From: Metabacillus sp. KUDC1714 | GTDB lineage: Bacteria; Bacillota; Bacilli; Bacillales; Bacillaceae | Direction: 5' to 3' | Assembly (NCBI RefSeq): GCF_014217835.1 | Contig: NZ_CP055263.1 | Span: forward strand, 1,377,001-1,441,000 | Length of the DNA stretch: 64,000 nucleotides | Shown here: piece by piece, positions 62,609 to 64,000 of the stretch | Position numbering within the stretch: position 1 is the first letter of the stretch | Layout of the letters: each line of letters starts with the position of its first letter | Notes under the pieces: model-generated | The model's database searches: none | Seen by the model: only the letters and a program-made list of their open reading frames with translations | What the model was told of the DNA's origin: nothing | Made by a program: the position numbers and the translations under genes

Positions 62609-63607
62609 TTAGATGTTTGCTTTCTCTGAATTTCCTTGTTCAAAATTGTAGCCTTTTTTCTCTAATCGTTTGACCAAAAAGCCTACATATATCGGGAGAA
62701 GAATTGCTGTTGTTACTGTAGATGCAGCAACTTGAACCGTTGCAATATCAACAACAGACGCAAAACTTGCATTTGCTGCAGCAATCGCAGCTGGTGTTGC
62801 TACAGCATTCCCTGCTGTTGATCCTTCTGCTGCTCCCACAATCGGATTCCATTTTAATGCTTTAAAGACAAAATAACCTGCAGACCCTGTGACAAATACT
62901 GTTAAGATACCAAGAATAATACCTGATAAACCACCTTCAAGAATTGCTGCAAAGTCAATTCCCATACCAAGCGCAAAGGCAAAGAATGGTATTAACATCG
63001 AGCTTCCTTTGTCCAAGAACGTACGCATGTCTTCATCCAAGTTACCTAACACCATACCAACAACAATTGGAAGTAAAACAGAAATGAATGATGTAAATGA
63101 GAACATCCCATCAACAAAGCCCATTGCCCCAAAAATCGATAACGCTACCATTGTTAGGAAAGGACCATCATTAAGCGCTAAAAGGGAATATGCCGCACGG
63201 TCTTCTTTGCTTCCATACTGACCAACAAGGGCAACGAATAAGCCACCATTACTATTTGTCATTGCTGCAATAACTGCAATTGGAGCTAAGCCTAACCATA
63301 AGCCGTTGTCTCCTGCAAGCATATAAGCAATCAATCCAAAGATTGCCCCTACAGCCCATTTTGTTGCTAAAAGGGTAGCACCTTTACCAACTGAAACACC
63401 AAATGATTTTACATTGATTTGTGCTCCTGTACATAAAAGGAAAAGAGAGATTAACGTTCCAGCACCATCTACAAATAAAGCCTGGGTAAAGTTTCCGATT
63501 CGTAGTAAGTCTGGAAAGAATGTATTAATCACTGCTGCAATTAACAACGGTACAACCATCATACCGCCAGGAATTCGATCTAACGTTGCTTTTATCTTCA
63601 TTATCAT
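62609..63607 (-). CDS. kdgT: 2-keto-3-deoxygluconate permease-family transporter (KdgT)
   Basis: 332 residues, about ten helices. MKIKATLDRIPGGMMVVPLL, then 'CTGAQINVKSFG', 'ALNDGPFLTMVALSIFG' and 'VGAAEGSTAGNAVATPAAIAAA' are KdgT-family marks. In this operon it probably imports the four-carbon sugar acid. Start at 63607 (AGGAG) or the ATG two codons on. First gene of the operon. Confidence 0.85.
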   Translation of the reverse strand: MIMKIKATLDRIPGGMMVVPLLIAAVINTFFPDLLRIGNFTQALFVDGAGTLISLFLLCTGAQINVKSFGVSVGKGATLLATKWAVGAIFGLIAYMLAGDNGLWLGLAPIAVIAAMTNSNGGLFVALVGQYGSKEDRAAYSLLALNDGPFLTMVALSIFGAMGFVDGMFSFTSFISVLLPIVVGMVLGNLDEDMRTFLDKGSSMLIPFFAFALGMGIDFAAILEGGLSGIILGILTVFVTGSAGYFVFKALKWNPIVGAAEGSTAGNAVATPAAIAAANASFASVVDIATVQVAASTVTTAILLPIYVGFLVKRLEKKGYNFEQGNSEKANI

Positions 63608-63673
63608 AACACTCCTTTATTTGTTGTTTCAATATTAAACACTTAAACTATTAAGAAATCGTTTACAAGTGTT

Positions 63674-63725
63674 ATTGTAATGGCTTACAAATAAAAATGC
63701 AACACATTAAATTAAAAACGTTGCA
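63674..63725 (-). promoter_or_regulatory. Promoter-like element and dyad upstream of kdgT
   Basis: Minus-strand TTGCAT-17 nt-TACAAT (63702-63674) could be a sigma-A promoter. A dyad TGCAAC-N16-GTTGCA (63698-63725) overlaps its -35 and may be the activator's site. No GG-N10-GC sigma-54 promoter is visible between the regulator and kdgT. Confidence 0.4.
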
Positions 63726-63770
63726 ATTTTAAACAGTTATTAAATGTACATGAATTTTATTATTCCCATA

Positions 63771-63803
63771 AAAAAACAAGCTGAACATTATTGTTTCAGC
63801 TTG
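63771..63803 (-). terminator. Terminator of the regulator gene
   Basis: CAAGCTGAA/TTCAGCTTG 9-bp stem, minus-strand TTTTTT; it overlaps the last codons and stop. Confidence 0.75.
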
Positions 63804-64000
63804 CGCCATAGTGTTGAACGATTAATGCCTAACCGCTCGGCCACTTTTGTTTGATTATGGTTTTCTTCTTCCATGATTTTAAGGATTATCCTCTTTTCAA
63901 TTTCATCTAATGTGCCCGTTAAAAATTCATTGTCGAAGGAAGCTGTTTTTCCCTGCTTCTCACCAAGAAGCTCGGAAATCAATTCTTTTCCAATGACATA
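63788..64000 (-). CDS. Fis-type HTH regulator C terminus (PrpR-like; partial at right edge)
   Basis: 71 codons open to the window edge. The end, LDEIEKRIILKIMEEENHNQ then TKVAERLGINRSTLWRKLKQ, is the HTH_8 DNA-binding domain of sigma-54-dependent activators. Such activators (often PrpR-type in Firmicutes) sit next to four-carbon sugar-acid operons. The AAA+ part is outside the window, so sigma-54 dependence is unproved. Confidence 0.8.
   Translation of the reverse strand, partial: YVIGKELISELLGEKQGKTASFDNEFLTGTLDEIEKRIILKIMEEENHNQTKVAERLGINRSTLWRKLKQ

Noticed and set aside
63608..63787. Sigma-54 (-24/-12) promoter for the kdgT operon
   Set aside because: Searched on the minus strand for GG-N10-GC; the only GG pairs are in the RBS of kdgT and near 63767, neither with GC at the right distance.

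Overview
The window comes from a low-GC, spore-former-type Bacillaceae (Bacillus, Metabacillus or Cytobacillus-like). The evidence is a ComK-type competence regulator, a XpaC-YaaN pair, a YkoGH-like two-component system with PepSY proteins, a YknWX-like pair, immune inhibitor A, strong AGGAGG ribosome sites with many TTG/GTG starts, and several intergenic repeat families typical of Bacillaceae. No rRNA, tRNA or CRISPR array was seen.

Layout. 0-18 kb is rich in secreted and surface proteins: an M14 carboxypeptidase cut by the left edge and a subtilase, both with SH3-like tails; a kdsA-kdsD-kdsC operon for the sugar acid Kdo, unusual in a Gram-positive; a YhcH/YiaL protein; a peptidoglycan-binding protein; an L,D-transpeptidase with SH3 repeats; an SGNH hydrolase; and a 1379-residue LPxTG leucine-rich-repeat protein. 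18-29 kb holds an LCP wall-polymer ligase, comK, hisJ, the YkoGH-like operon, and xpaC-yaaN. About 15 copies of the palindrome GGGGAC-W-GTCCCC are confined to 20.2-26.9 kb. 29-38 kb holds a SEC-C protein, a TupA-like ATP-grasp protein, inhA and a second two-component system.

38-45.5 kb is a decayed accessory stretch: an IS110 tail, the domain V-VI end of a group II intron, a truncated drug/metabolite transporter, a membrane gene broken by a stop codon beside its intact paralogue, and a DUF418 tail. Inside it sits an intact MarR / Old Yellow Enzyme / VOC unit with two near-identical operators. 45.5-52 kb holds a YknWX-like pair without its ABC partner and an envelope-stress operon (DUF4178, PspA, DUF4247, DUF350, membrane aminopropyltransferase). 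52-57 kb holds a three-gene ABC exporter, a REP-associated tyrosine transposase (RAYT) flanked by its presumed REP repeats, and brnQ. 57-64 kb holds an SPFH-like/SH3 gene pair, ferritin, and a four-carbon sugar-acid operon (permease, kinase, PdxA2) with the end of its Fis-type activator.

Most notable are two paralogous type I toxin-antitoxin cassettes (about 30.98-31.32 and 51.83-52.18 kb). Each has a 34-37-residue membrane toxin ORF, a ribosome site locked in a hairpin, and a convergent antisense RNA with a near-consensus promoter and its own terminator. The second is the RAYT/REP system, whose 30-bp repeat forms the coding 3' ends of both the transposase and brnQ.
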